Source of the DNA: Gemmatimonadota bacterium
GTDB taxonomy: Bacteria > Gemmatimonadota > Gemmatimonadetes > Longimicrobiales > Gaopeijiaceae
Assembly: GCA_040882465.1 (NCBI GenBank)
Contig: JBBEBG010000039.1
Span: 1 to 57,247 of the forward strand
Reading direction: 5' to 3'
Length of the DNA: 57,247 bases
Shown: piece after piece, positions 41,651 to 50,371 of the stretch
How the letters are laid out: each line of letters starts with the position of its first letter
Position numbering within the stretch: position 1 is the stretch's first letter
The notes under the pieces: model-generated
What the model was told of the DNA's origin: nothing
The model's database searches: none
The model's input: only the letters and a program-made list of their open reading frames with translations
Translations under genes and position numbers: made by a program

Positions 41651-42100
41651 ATGTTCGAAGCTCTTCGGGAAGCCTTCCGTCAGGCCGTCGAGAACTTCCG
41701 GGAAGAGCTGGGGCGCGACGAGGCCCCAGGCGCGCTCGCCCGCATCCACCGCACGCTCTCTCGGGAGCTTTCCCGAGCCGAAGGGCGGCTCCGCTCGCTC
41801 GAATCCGATCTGGAGAAGGTTCGGAAAGAGGCCCACGCCGAAGCGAATGAGGCCGCAGTTTGCCTCCGCCGGGAGGAGCTGGCCGTCCGGATCGACGATC
41901 TGGAGACGGCGCGAGTCGCCCGGGAGTATGCTGGGCGCCACCTCCGCCGCCAGGAGATCCTCGAGGAAAAGGGGCGGGTCCTCGCCACCGAGCTCCATGA
42001 CCGCCGCGACGAGCTCATGGACATGAAGGCGCGTCTCGGTGAGCTCCTTGCCGACTCCGACGGGGCGCCCGGGGTGGCCGGGCTCGGGGACCCGGGATAA
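41651..42100 (+). CDS. coiled-coil protein, unknown
   Basis: 149 residues, almost all charged heptad-like helix (LSRELSRAEGRLRSLESDLEKVRKEA; RREELAVRIDDLETARVAREYAGRH), loosely like PspA/IM30 fragments. No signal peptide. It starts 35 bases after the sigma factor stop and may be part of its operon, possibly as a regulator or envelope protein. No family recognised. Confidence 0.65.
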   Translation: MFEALREAFRQAVENFREELGRDEAPGALARIHRTLSRELSRAEGRLRSLESDLEKVRKEAHAEANEAAVCLRREELAVRIDDLETARVAREYAGRHLRRQEILEEKGRVLATELHDRRDELMDMKARLGELLADSDGAPGVAGLGDPG

Positions 42101-42177
42101 ATTTCCCGCGCGAACGATCGGGTGGCTCGGGGGGATCTTGCAGCCGGGCACAGTTGGACGCTCAAGCCGGGTGGACC

Positions 42178-42456
42178 ATGGAAAATTGGATCGGGGTTGG
42201 GATCTGGATCGTCCTGGGGGCGGTCATCGGCCTTGTGATGAAGGTCTTGAAGCGGGGTGGTGCGGACCGCCCAGGACACACGGCCATTCTCGCCATTTTC
42301 GGTGCCTTCGGCGCGGTGGTCGGCGGGATGCTCGGCGTCGGCTCGTTCCAGTTCGAGGACCCGAGGGCCCTGAGCATCGGCGGGATGGCCGGCGCGGTCT
42401 TCCTGAGCGCGCTCCTCACCTGGATCTACCGTTGGGGCACTCGCGCCCTGATCTGA
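42178..42456 (+). CDS. small membrane protein, GlsB/YeaQ/YmgE-like
   Basis: 92 residues with three hydrophobic segments and glycine-zipper character (GAVIGLVMKVL, IFGAFGAVVGGMLGVG, GGMAGAVFLSALLTW). Size and GG-rich helices match the transglycosylase-associated/GlsB stress family. The next gene probably starts inside its 3' end. Confidence 0.65.
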   Translation: MENWIGVGIWIVLGAVIGLVMKVLKRGGADRPGHTAILAIFGAFGAVVGGMLGVGSFQFEDPRALSIGGMAGAVFLSALLTWIYRWGTRALI

Positions 42457-43790
42457 CGCCGCACGTCGCCCGGTTTCGGGACGAGCTTTTCGAATTCCTC
42501 CGGATCCCTTCGGTGAGCGCCCGCGCCGAGCGCGGGGGCGATACACGCCGGGCCGCCGAGTGGGTCGCCGAGGCGCTCCAGCGCGCCGGCCTGGAGGCCG
42601 AAGTCGCCGAAACGGGCGGCCACCCGGTCGCTCTCGGAGAATGGCGCGGGGCCGGCCCTGGCGCACCGACCCTCCTCGTTTACGGACACTACGACGTCCA
42701 GCCGGCGGAGCCCCTCGAACTCTGGACTTCCGCGCCCTTCGAGCCGGAGCTGCGCGACGGGCGCATCTACGCGCGGGGCGCCGCCGACGACAAGGGACAG
42801 GTTTTTCTCCACCTGAAGGCGCTGGAGCTCCTCCTGGCCGACGGCGGGACTCTCCCGGTCAACGTCGTTGTCCTGATCGAAGGCGAGGAGGAGATCGCCT
42901 CGCCCAATCTTCTCACTTTCGTGGAATCAAATCGCGAGCGGCTCGCCGCGGACGCGGTGCTCGTCTCGGACACGGCCATGTTCGCGCCCGGAGTCCCCGC
43001 TCTCGTGATCTCCCTTCGAGGGCTCGCTTACTTCGAGCTCCGCGTCCGGGGCACCCGTGCAGACCTCCACTCGGGGACCTACGGTGGCGCGGTTCCGAAT
43101 GCCGCGGCCATCCTCGTCGAGATCCTCTCCACCCTGCACGACGCCCACGGCCACATCCTGATTCCGGAGTTTTACGATCGGGTCGCGGAGTGGGAGAGCG
43201 AGGCGCTTCACCGCCTGCGCGAGCTCCCCTTCGACGACGAGACGTTTCGTGAGGAGGCCGGAGCGATCGCGCTCTCCGGAGAGGCGGGTTACTCGACGCT
43301 CGAGAGGCTCTGGACGCGCCCGACCTGCGAGGTGAACGGCCTTCTCGCCGGATACACGGGCGAGGGGGCGAAAACCGTCCTTCCGTCACACGCGCTGGCG
43401 AAGGTGAGCTTCCGGCTCGTTCCGGATCAGGACCCGAAGGAGGTCGAGCGGCTTTTCCGGGCGCACGTCGCGCGCGTCGCTCCCGCGGAGGTGGAGGTCG
43501 AGGTCGTGCCGCTGCACGGGGGAAGACCCTGGCGCGCCAGCACCGAGGGGCCCGTCTTCGAAGCGGCCCGGGGGGCGCTGGCCAGCGTTTACGGGAAGGA
43601 GCCGGTCCTCATAGGCGACGGCGCTTCGATCCCGATCGTCGCCGGCTTCGAGCGCGTCCTGGGGACTCGCTGCGTCCTCATGGGATTCGGATACCCGGGC
43701 GCGAATCTGCACGCCCCCGACGAATGGTTTCCCGACGCGCAGATCGAGAAGGGGATCGCCTCGCTTTTGGAGTTCTACCGGCGGCTCTGA
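42432..43790 (+). CDS. M20-family metallopeptidase (dipeptidase, CNDP2-like)
   Basis: About 452 residues. Zinc-site motifs YGHYDVQP (His, Asp), ARGAADDKGQ (bridging Asp), EGEEEI (catalytic Glu) and a dimerisation/lid domain with LHSGTYGGAVPN; a late HAPDEW supplies the last His. Start uncertain: no ATG lies near the beginning of the domain, and the in-frame TTG chosen overlaps the preceding gene by 25 bases. A CTG at 42450 is an alternative. It hydrolyses dipeptides or acylated amino acids in the cytoplasm. Confidence 0.85.
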   Translation: MGHSRPDLTPHVARFRDELFEFLRIPSVSARAERGGDTRRAAEWVAEALQRAGLEAEVAETGGHPVALGEWRGAGPGAPTLLVYGHYDVQPAEPLELWTSAPFEPELRDGRIYARGAADDKGQVFLHLKALELLLADGGTLPVNVVVLIEGEEEIASPNLLTFVESNRERLAADAVLVSDTAMFAPGVPALVISLRGLAYFELRVRGTRADLHSGTYGGAVPNAAAILVEILSTLHDAHGHILIPEFYDRVAEWESEALHRLRELPFDDETFREEAGAIALSGEAGYSTLERLWTRPTCEVNGLLAGYTGEGAKTVLPSHALAKVSFRLVPDQDPKEVERLFRAHVARVAPAEVEVEVVPLHGGRPWRASTEGPVFEAARGALASVYGKEPVLIGDGASIPIVAGFERVLGTRCVLMGFGYPGANLHAPDEWFPDAQIEKGIASLLEFYRRL

Positions 43791-43806
43791 CGAGCCCGCT
43801 CCGGGA

Positions 43807-45309
43807 TCACTCCTCCGGATGCCCCACCATGACCCCTGCGCGAAGGAGGGCGCGCGCCTTGTTCAGCGTCTCCTCATACTCCGTTGCGGGATCGGAGTCG
43901 GCGACGATCCCGGCACCGGCCTGCACGAAGGCGCGCCCGTCCACGGCGAGAACGGTGCGGATCGCGATGGCGGTATCCATCGTCATTCCGCCGTACCCGA
44001 GATAACCCACCGCTCCGGCATAGGGGCCACGGCGCGTGGGCTCGAGTTCCTCGATGATCTCCATCGCGCGGATCTTCGGCGCACCGGAAACGGTCCCCGC
44101 GGGAAAACATGCGCGCAGCACGTCCATCGCCCCGAGCCCCTCCTTCAACTCGCCTTCGACCTGAGAGCAAATGTGCATCACGTGAGAGTAGCGCTCGACC
44201 GCCATGAGCTCGGGGACGCGCACCGTCCCGAAACGGGCGACGCGTCCCACGTCATTACGTCCGAGGTCCACGAGCATTCGGTGCTCGGCAAGCTCCTTCT
44301 CGTCAGCGAGGAGGTCGAGCTCGAGGGCGCGGTCTTCCGCCTCATCGCGTCCCCGGCGACGCGTCCCCGCGATCGGGCGCACCGTGATGGTCCCTCGGTC
44401 CACCCGGGTCAGAACTTCCGGGGAAGCGCCCACGAGGCGCACGCCATCCAGCTCGATGTAAAAGAGGTAAGGGGAAGGATTCAGCGAGCGGAGTGCGCGG
44501 TAGAGTTCGAAGGGCGAGCCGTCGAGCTTCATCCCGAGCCTCTGGCTGAGCACGACCTGGAAGGCGTCCCCGGCCAGGATGTATTCGCGGATCCGTGCGA
44601 CCGCCGCCTCGTATTCCGCCCTTGTCATCGTACTCTCGAAGGGAGGATCCTCCGGCGGCTCGGCGCGGAGGACCAGAGGGGGCGGGGGCGACCCTGCGTT
44701 CAGGCGCTCCACGACCCCGGCGATCGCCTCTTCCGCCTTCCGGTATCGCACGCGCAACTCGGCTTCCGAGAGGCCCGGCTCCACTTCGACGGCCCGGATC
44801 GCCATCGCCCGCCCGAGCAGGTTGTCTATGGCGAGAACCATGTCCGTGAAGATCAGCTCGGCGTCCGGAATCCCGAGGTCGTCGCGCGCCAGCTCGGGGA
44901 GACGCTCCACCTGGCGGATCACATCGTAGCCGAAATAACCGACCGCCCCTCCCCAGAAGCGGGGAAGGCCGGGGACGGGCGCGGGGACGCGGTCGCGCAG
45001 GCGCGCGTCGAGATCGGCGAGGGGATCCGTCGTTTCGACCTCCTCCCAACCCTTCCCTGGGGTCCACCAGGAAACTGCATTCCCTTTGAGCCGCCAGGCC
45101 GCCGCGGGCTCCGTTCCGAGAAAAGTGTACCGGGCCCACTTCTCCCCTCCGACCACCGACTCGAGGAGGAATCCGAAAGGCGGCCGCGCGAGCTTCTGAT
45201 AGGCCGTGACGGCGGTCTCGGTGTCGAAGAGGAAGTCGCCCCGCACGGGCACGATCCTGGCCGTGCGCGCGTAGTTCGCGAACTCTTCGAAGGAAGGGAT
45301 GAGCTTCAT
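43807..45309 (-). CDS. trpE: anthranilate synthase component I
   Basis: 500 residues. Chorismate-binding domain with PIAGTRRRG (Ala, not the PabB Lys, so TrpE), AFQVVLSQRL, DLGRNDVGRV, FPAGTVSGAPK and YAGAVGYLGYGG. It makes anthranilate for tryptophan. The N-terminal LLES followed by WARYTFLG includes the feedback tryptophan-binding region. No trpG or other trp gene is adjacent, so the glutaminase may be PabA (34738) or encoded elsewhere. Divergent from the HyuA gene. Confidence 0.94.
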   Translation of the reverse strand: MKLIPSFEEFANYARTARIVPVRGDFLFDTETAVTAYQKLARPPFGFLLESVVGGEKWARYTFLGTEPAAAWRLKGNAVSWWTPGKGWEEVETTDPLADLDARLRDRVPAPVPGLPRFWGGAVGYFGYDVIRQVERLPELARDDLGIPDAELIFTDMVLAIDNLLGRAMAIRAVEVEPGLSEAELRVRYRKAEEAIAGVVERLNAGSPPPPLVLRAEPPEDPPFESTMTRAEYEAAVARIREYILAGDAFQVVLSQRLGMKLDGSPFELYRALRSLNPSPYLFYIELDGVRLVGASPEVLTRVDRGTITVRPIAGTRRRGRDEAEDRALELDLLADEKELAEHRMLVDLGRNDVGRVARFGTVRVPELMAVERYSHVMHICSQVEGELKEGLGAMDVLRACFPAGTVSGAPKIRAMEIIEELEPTRRGPYAGAVGYLGYGGMTMDTAIAIRTVLAVDGRAFVQAGAGIVADSDPATEYEETLNKARALLRAGVMVGHPEE

Positions 45310-45403
45310 GAGGGAACGAAAGTTGACGGGCGGCGGGGCGATCCGGTAGCTCGGAAGGGGTTTCGCGAACCGGAGGGCGGGAATGTCCCCAGGTGAGGAG
45401 ATA

Positions 45404-47392
45404 ATGTCAACGTCGCTCCTGGCGATCGATACCGGAGGGACCTTCACGGACCTGCTTCTCTTCCACGAGGGGTCCCTCACCGCCCTGAAACTTCCTTCGA
45501 CCCCCGCGGACCCCGCGGAGGCCGTCCTCGCGGGAATCCGGCGCATCCTCGCGGAACGAGCGGCGGAAGAGCTCCTCCTCTCCGGGGACCTCGAGATCGT
45601 CCACGGGTCGACCGCCGCCACGAACGCCCTCCTCGAGCGGAAAGGTGCGCGCGTCTTCCTCGTGACGAATTCCGGGTTCGAGGACGTGCTCGAGATCGGA
45701 CGCCAGGACCGCCCCCAACTTTATGCCCTCGTCGGGCATCGGCCGCCGCCTCTGGTGGACCGCGACCACCGACTCGGAGTCTCAGGGCGACTCGGCGCGG
45801 ACGGATCGGAAATCGAGCCCCTGGACCCCGACGAGCTCGCAGCCCTCCCGCCCCGACTCTCGGCCGCCGAGTCGGTCGCGGTCGTGCTGCTGCACAGCTA
45901 CGCGAACCCCATGCACGAGGAGGCCGTCGGTCTGGCCCTCGAACCGATCTCGGTCCCCCTTTCCATTTCTTCGAAAATCCTCCCCGAGTTTCGCGAATTC
46001 GAACGGACCTCCACGACGGTCGCGAATGCTTACATCGCACCGCTGATGAGGCGGTATCTCGAACGTCTCGCACGCGAAACCGGCGGCGGACGCATCCGTA
46101 TCATGGGATCGAACGGCGGCGCTCTTCCGCTCGCGCGCGCCGCGACGGAACCCGTGCATACAATACTCTCGGGGCCGGCGGGGGGCGTCGTCGCCGCGCT
46201 CGAATGGGGGCGACGTTGCGGGAAGGAGCGCCTCCTCTCCTTCGACATGGGCGGGACCTCCACCGACGTGAGCCTCATTCCCGGATCGCTCCTCCACACG
46301 CGGGAGGGACGGGTCGGGGGGATCCCGATTGCGATTCCCCTCCTCGACATCCACACGGTCGGCGCGGGGGGCGGTTCGATCGCCCGCGTGGACCCCGGCG
46401 GGGCGCTCCGCGTCGGGCCGGAAAGCGCCGGAGCCGTCCCCGGCCCGATCGCTTATGGAGACGGTGGAGCAGAGGTGACGGTCACCGACGCGCACCTCTG
46501 GCTGGGGCGACTGCCGTCCGCCAGCCTGGCCGGGGGCCGGCGACTCCTGGACCGGACGGCGGTCGCGGCCCCGCTGGCGGAGCTGGCCCGGGAAGCGGGT
46601 ACCTCTCCGGACCAGGTCGCGGAGGGGGTGGTCGAAGTCGCAAACACCGCAATGGAGGGAGCCCTTCGCGTGATCTCGGTCGAGCGGGGGGTCGATGTCT
46701 CCGACTTCACCCTCGTCGCCTTCGGAGGGGCCGCAGGCCTCCACGCCGCCGAGCTCGCCGATCGCCTCGGGGTCGAAGGGGTCCTCGTGCCGCCGGCGCC
46801 GGGGCTCTTTTCCGCTTTCGGAATGCTCGTTGCGCCAAACCTCCGGGAGCGCCAGCGAACCGTTCTCGTTTCCTCTGAAGAGTCGGGGAGCGGCGAGGAG
46901 GTCGAGAGGATCCTTGCGGAACTCGAAGAGGGGGCGATGGAGGAGATGCTTCGGGAGGGCGCGCCTCGGGACCGGCTCACGTCCCGCCGGTGGGTGGACG
47001 CCCGGTACCGCGATCAGAGCTTCGAGCTCCGCGTCCCGGCGGTTCAATGGGCGACTCGCTTCCAGGAGGCGCACGAGGCGCGATATGGGTACCGGCGCGA
47101 GGGTGTCCTGGTGGAGGCGGTGACGCTCCGGGTTCAGGTGGAGTCCCCCGGCGCGGAGATCGCCACAGCCACCCTGCGGGAGCCGGAAACCGCGGCAGGC
47201 GCCGCACACACCACGGTCTTCTGGAGGGGGGAGAAGATCGAGGCTGCCGTGGTCGCGCGCGGGAGTCTCGAGGAGGACCGGGCCATCGCCGGGCCCGCCA
47301 TCGTCACCGAATACAGCGCGACGACCTGGTGTCCCCCCGGGTGGCGGATCCGGCGCGACACGCTCGGTGCACTCCACCTGTCGCGGAACTGA
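45404..47392 (+). CDS. hydantoinase/oxoprolinase A-type ATPase subunit (HyuA)
   Basis: 662 residues. The actin-like ATPase signatures are LLAIDTGGTFTDLLLF at the N-terminus, HGSTAATNALLERKGARV and FDMGGTSTDVSL. The family opens 5-oxoproline, hydantoins or related rings, or carboxylates acetone, with a HyuB partner. No HyuB gene is next to it. The start MSTSLLAID is preceded by GAGGAG; an in-frame ATG at 45383 has its own GGAGG and is an alternative. Convergent with the fusion-nuclease gene. Confidence 0.87.
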   Translation: MSTSLLAIDTGGTFTDLLLFHEGSLTALKLPSTPADPAEAVLAGIRRILAERAAEELLLSGDLEIVHGSTAATNALLERKGARVFLVTNSGFEDVLEIGRQDRPQLYALVGHRPPPLVDRDHRLGVSGRLGADGSEIEPLDPDELAALPPRLSAAESVAVVLLHSYANPMHEEAVGLALEPISVPLSISSKILPEFREFERTSTTVANAYIAPLMRRYLERLARETGGGRIRIMGSNGGALPLARAATEPVHTILSGPAGGVVAALEWGRRCGKERLLSFDMGGTSTDVSLIPGSLLHTREGRVGGIPIAIPLLDIHTVGAGGGSIARVDPGGALRVGPESAGAVPGPIAYGDGGAEVTVTDAHLWLGRLPSASLAGGRRLLDRTAVAAPLAELAREAGTSPDQVAEGVVEVANTAMEGALRVISVERGVDVSDFTLVAFGGAAGLHAAELADRLGVEGVLVPPAPGLFSAFGMLVAPNLRERQRTVLVSSEESGSGEEVERILAELEEGAMEEMLREGAPRDRLTSRRWVDARYRDQSFELRVPAVQWATRFQEAHEARYGYRREGVLVEAVTLRVQVESPGAEIATATLREPETAAGAAHTTVFWRGEKIEAAVVARGSLEEDRAIAGPAIVTEYSATTWCPPGWRIRRDTLGALHLSRN

Positions 47393-47433
47393 GGCCGGGT
47401 CGCCGGTCCTCCGCTCGACCGGCCCCCTCCCGG

Positions 47434-49719
47434 TCATCCCTCCTCGGGGATCGAAAGTCCAGGGGAACCCGAAGGAATCCGGCGCACGATCCAGCGCCCC
47501 CGCCCGTCCAGGGTGAGCTCGAGGACCCGCGCCATGCGCTCGGGGAGATTCTCCGCCACGGAGGGCGGCGCGACGACGAGGGCGAGGGCCCCTTCGGGGA
47601 CGCGCTCCGCAACGACTTCAATCGCGGCCGAAGCCAACGGTTCGCCCCCATGCCCGCCGAGCTCGGTCAGGAGCAGGGGGCCCGGCTCACCCGCGCTCCC
47701 CTCCCCAGACTCCCACGCAGAGAAGCGGATCGCGAAACGAAGGGCCGTGAGATCCGTCCCTTCCGGCACCTCTTCCCGCCCCCCCGCGCCCACGGCCAGG
47801 AGGCGCCCCTCTCGCACCCGCACCCCCGAGATCCGTCCCTCCGTCATGGAGGAAAGGAGGTTCGCGGTCCTGCGCAGAACGGCGCGTGCTCCGGGGAGCG
47901 CCTCCAGTGCAGGTCCGCCGGTCGTTCCAGCTGCGCCGGGCCTCTCAAAGCCCTCGCGGGGCGGCGACTCTCGACCGGCGGCGTGGTGCTCGCGGGCGCG
48001 CTGGACCCGCTCGGCTTCTTCTTCGACGCGCGCGTGGAGTCGGAGCGAGTTCTCCTCCATCGCCTGAAGCTCCTTCGGCTTCTCGTCGAGCTGCGCACGC
48101 CTCTTCTTCCACCACTTCCCGTCCTGAATGACCGCTTCCATCTCGTCGGAAAGGGTGGCCATAAGCCGTCCCGCTTCCGATCCGAGCGGCCGTCCGCAGG
48201 TGGGGCAGCGGCTCTCCTCACCCCGGGCTTCGAGAAGGCGGATGCGATTCTTCAGCTCACGCGCCCGGTCGCGGTAGTCGAGGAGTTTGGTATCGGCTTC
48301 CTGGCGGTCGCGCGCCCACTCGAGCGTTCGGGCCTCCAGGTCCCCGGTCGCCTCGATGGAATCCGCACGCAGCTCCGTGAGAGCGTTCGCCATGGCGGCG
48401 ACGCCCGCCTCCGGCGGCTCCGCGAGGCCATCTCCCGGCAACGCGGCTCCAATTTGTGGCGGCGCCGGCGCCCGGTGGACCAGGATCGCGCGCAGGAGCT
48501 CCGCCGGATCGCCATCGGGGAGTGTGGGGAACGGGATGGTCCCGTCCCCGACCCGAAGGACTTCCAACGCAGGGAGTGGCGGGTAGCCCCCGTCCGCCGA
48601 TTCGTCCGGCCCGCGCAGCGCCCGGACGATCCGCGTCCGGTCCGCCTCCGTCGGGGCGGTGAGGAGGACGACTCCGAATCCGAGGGGAACCTCGGTCGGC
48701 ACTCCCTCCTCGGAAACGCCGAAGCGGAGGGCGAATGTCTCGGAGCCCCGGGGAGAACGCCGCGTCGCAGCCGGAGCGCTCTCTCCGAGAAGGTGGAACT
48801 CCGCGAAGGCCGCCCTCCCTCGGATCGCGGAGAGAAGCCCCTCCGAGACGCCGTCCCCGGGGGCGAGGACATCCCCCCGGAGGCGGATCCGGACGATCCT
48901 TCCTTCCGTGCCCCCCGGGATTCCCTCGAGGAGCTCGCGAAGCCTTCGTGTGCCGGTATCCGGATCGGAGGAGGAAACGCGGACCGGCGCGAGGTCCACG
49001 ACGGGGCGCCCGGGAACCGGGTGAAACTCCGTCGTCCCGCCCTCCAGGTCGAAGCTGAGGAAGCCACGCTCCTCGGTCGCCTGGTGCCAGGGGTTCCGCC
49101 CGGGACGCTCGAGCGCCCCGGCCGACCAGGCGTTTGGGGCCCAACGCATGGCTTCGTGGGGTCCGCCGACGGCGATGTAGCTCCACTCCGCGGGTCTTAC
49201 GGGCAACGCCGAAGGAGCGTCGGTCACCCGGCCCCGAATGACGAGAATGTTCCAGCGGGCGCCGGGGTCCGGACGAAGCGCGGGAAAGGGTGGGTCCAGA
49301 ATCGCCCGTTGAGGAACGAGCAACACATGGATCCCCGCCTCGCGGAAGCGCACCGCTCTCGGCGCACCCGCCGCCGCCTCGACGCCGGGAAGGCCGTCCA
49401 GGACCGCGAGGGGTCCCGGATCGGCCGGATTCCGCGGGGTGTCGCGTTCGCCCGCGATCGCGAGGAGCTGGGTCGCGGGCAGGTGAGAGCGAAGGATGCC
49501 GAGCCCTCGCTGAAGGGCGAGGTACGCGGTGTTCGGGGGATCTGGGCGATCGAAGAGATCGCCGGAGAGGAGGACCAGGTCGGGCGCCAGGCGGACGATC
49601 TCCTGAACCGCCCAGCGGAAGGCCCCGGCCAGATCCCGCTCCCGAAGATTCCACCCCCTCTCGGCGCGGGGGAAGGCCCGGAAGCCGAGATGGAGGTCGG
49701 AGAGGTGGACGAGGCGCAC
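47434..49719 (-). CDS. Mre11/SbcD-like plus Rad50-like single-chain fusion with degenerate active sites and a CxxC zinc hook
   Basis: 761 residues. Residues 1-240 follow the Mre11/SbcD plan: SDLHLG (Asp8, His10) and SGDLFDR (Asp54) are intact. GNHD is GERD (90-93), the motif IV His is Arg162 (VIRGRV), and GHxH reads GGPH (185-188). Residues 340-370 resemble the first Rad50 strand, but the P-loop is TAPTEADR (no GKS/T). Coiled coils at about 440-500 and 515-590 flank CPTC (505-508), the Rad50 hook motif. The C-terminal lobe has GTDLTALRFAIRF (655-666, like the YhaN signature), LLLTE in place of LLLDE (682-686), and a final strand. It looks like a structural DNA-end protein rather than an active enzyme. 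Neighbours are metabolic. Confidence 0.75.
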   Translation of the reverse strand: MRLVHLSDLHLGFRAFPRAERGWNLRERDLAGAFRWAVQEIVRLAPDLVLLSGDLFDRPDPPNTAYLALQRGLGILRSHLPATQLLAIAGERDTPRNPADPGPLAVLDGLPGVEAAAGAPRAVRFREAGIHVLLVPQRAILDPPFPALRPDPGARWNILVIRGRVTDAPSALPVRPAEWSYIAVGGPHEAMRWAPNAWSAGALERPGRNPWHQATEERGFLSFDLEGGTTEFHPVPGRPVVDLAPVRVSSSDPDTGTRRLRELLEGIPGGTEGRIVRIRLRGDVLAPGDGVSEGLLSAIRGRAAFAEFHLLGESAPAATRRSPRGSETFALRFGVSEEGVPTEVPLGFGVVLLTAPTEADRTRIVRALRGPDESADGGYPPLPALEVLRVGDGTIPFPTLPDGDPAELLRAILVHRAPAPPQIGAALPGDGLAEPPEAGVAAMANALTELRADSIEATGDLEARTLEWARDRQEADTKLLDYRDRARELKNRIRLLEARGEESRCPTCGRPLGSEAGRLMATLSDEMEAVIQDGKWWKKRRAQLDEKPKELQAMEENSLRLHARVEEEAERVQRAREHHAAGRESPPREGFERPGAAGTTGGPALEALPGARAVLRRTANLLSSMTEGRISGVRVREGRLLAVGAGGREEVPEGTDLTALRFAIRFSAWESGEGSAGEPGPLLLTELGGHGGEPLASAAIEVVAERVPEGALALVVAPPSVAENLPERMARVLELTLDGRGRWIVRRIPSGSPGLSIPEEG

Positions 49720-49758
49720 CGTCCTCCTAAAGGCCTTCGGGACGCGCCGCGGGGGCGG

Positions 49759-50241
49759 TCACGGTTCGAAGGTTCCGTACTCTCCCCGAAAGAAGAGAAG
49801 GGGCGAACCGGTCTCGTCGGCCCCGAAGGCAAGAACTTCGCCGATCAGGATCGTGTGATCCCCCGCGTCCACGGGCTTCCAGAGCGCGCACTCCAACCAG
49901 GCGAGGGGGTCGGGGAGGAAAGGGACACCGCCGAGGGAACGGCGCAACTCGAGCTCTCTGAAGCGCTCCCCGGGCACCTCCGCGGAGAAACGGCGAGCGA
50001 GGGCCTCCTGCTGCCCCCGGAGGACCGAGATTCCGAACCGGCGCGTCTCGAGAATCGCCGCGAGAGAGGCGGATCCCCGGTCGAGGCAGACCAGAACGAG
50101 TGGCGGTCGCAGGGAAACCGAGGCCATCGAATTGGCCGTGAGGCCCACCGGAGCTCCGGCGGCGCCCGCCCCCGTGACGACCGTGACTCCCGTGGTGAAG
50201 TGCCCCAGCACGCTTCGGAACGAATCGCTTGGGTCGGCCAT
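49759..50241 (-). CDS. flavin reductase-like FMN-binding protein
   Basis: 160 residues. VLGHFTTGVTVVTG, GLTANSMASVSLRPPLVLVCL and GDHTILIGEVLAF are the strands of the flavin reductase domain that bind FMN. It supplies reduced flavin to a monooxygenase or acts alone; no monooxygenase gene is adjacent. It lies 39 bases upstream of the fusion-nuclease gene on the same strand, so the two may be co-transcribed. Confidence 0.9.
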   Translation of the reverse strand: MADPSDSFRSVLGHFTTGVTVVTGAGAAGAPVGLTANSMASVSLRPPLVLVCLDRGSASLAAILETRRFGISVLRGQQEALARRFSAEVPGERFRELELRRSLGGVPFLPDPLAWLECALWKPVDAGDHTILIGEVLAFGADETGSPLLFFRGEYGTFEP

Positions 50242-50371
50242 CCCCCTCCTTCCGATGGACCGGCGGACCTTTGCGCTCCACTTTCCGCTCGGGTAACTTC
50301 ATGACTCGGGCCTTTCCCGCTCCCGACCAGTGTTCGGAAGTCGCTCGCGGCCGCCCCACCCCGGAAACACC

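Noticed and set aside
43807-45309. trpE as a second pabB
   Set aside because: It has PIAGT rather than the lysine-containing PIKGT, so anthranilate synthase is the better call.
46990-50304. 1104-codon plus-strand frame over the fusion nuclease and flavin reductase
   Set aside because: Antisense shadow; it covers two real genes and an intergenic gap and has no recognisable motif.
50242-50371. Cobalamin riboswitch before the BtuFCD-type operon
   Set aside because: The gap is only about 130 bases and I could not find the conserved B12-box (GCCACTG-like) element.
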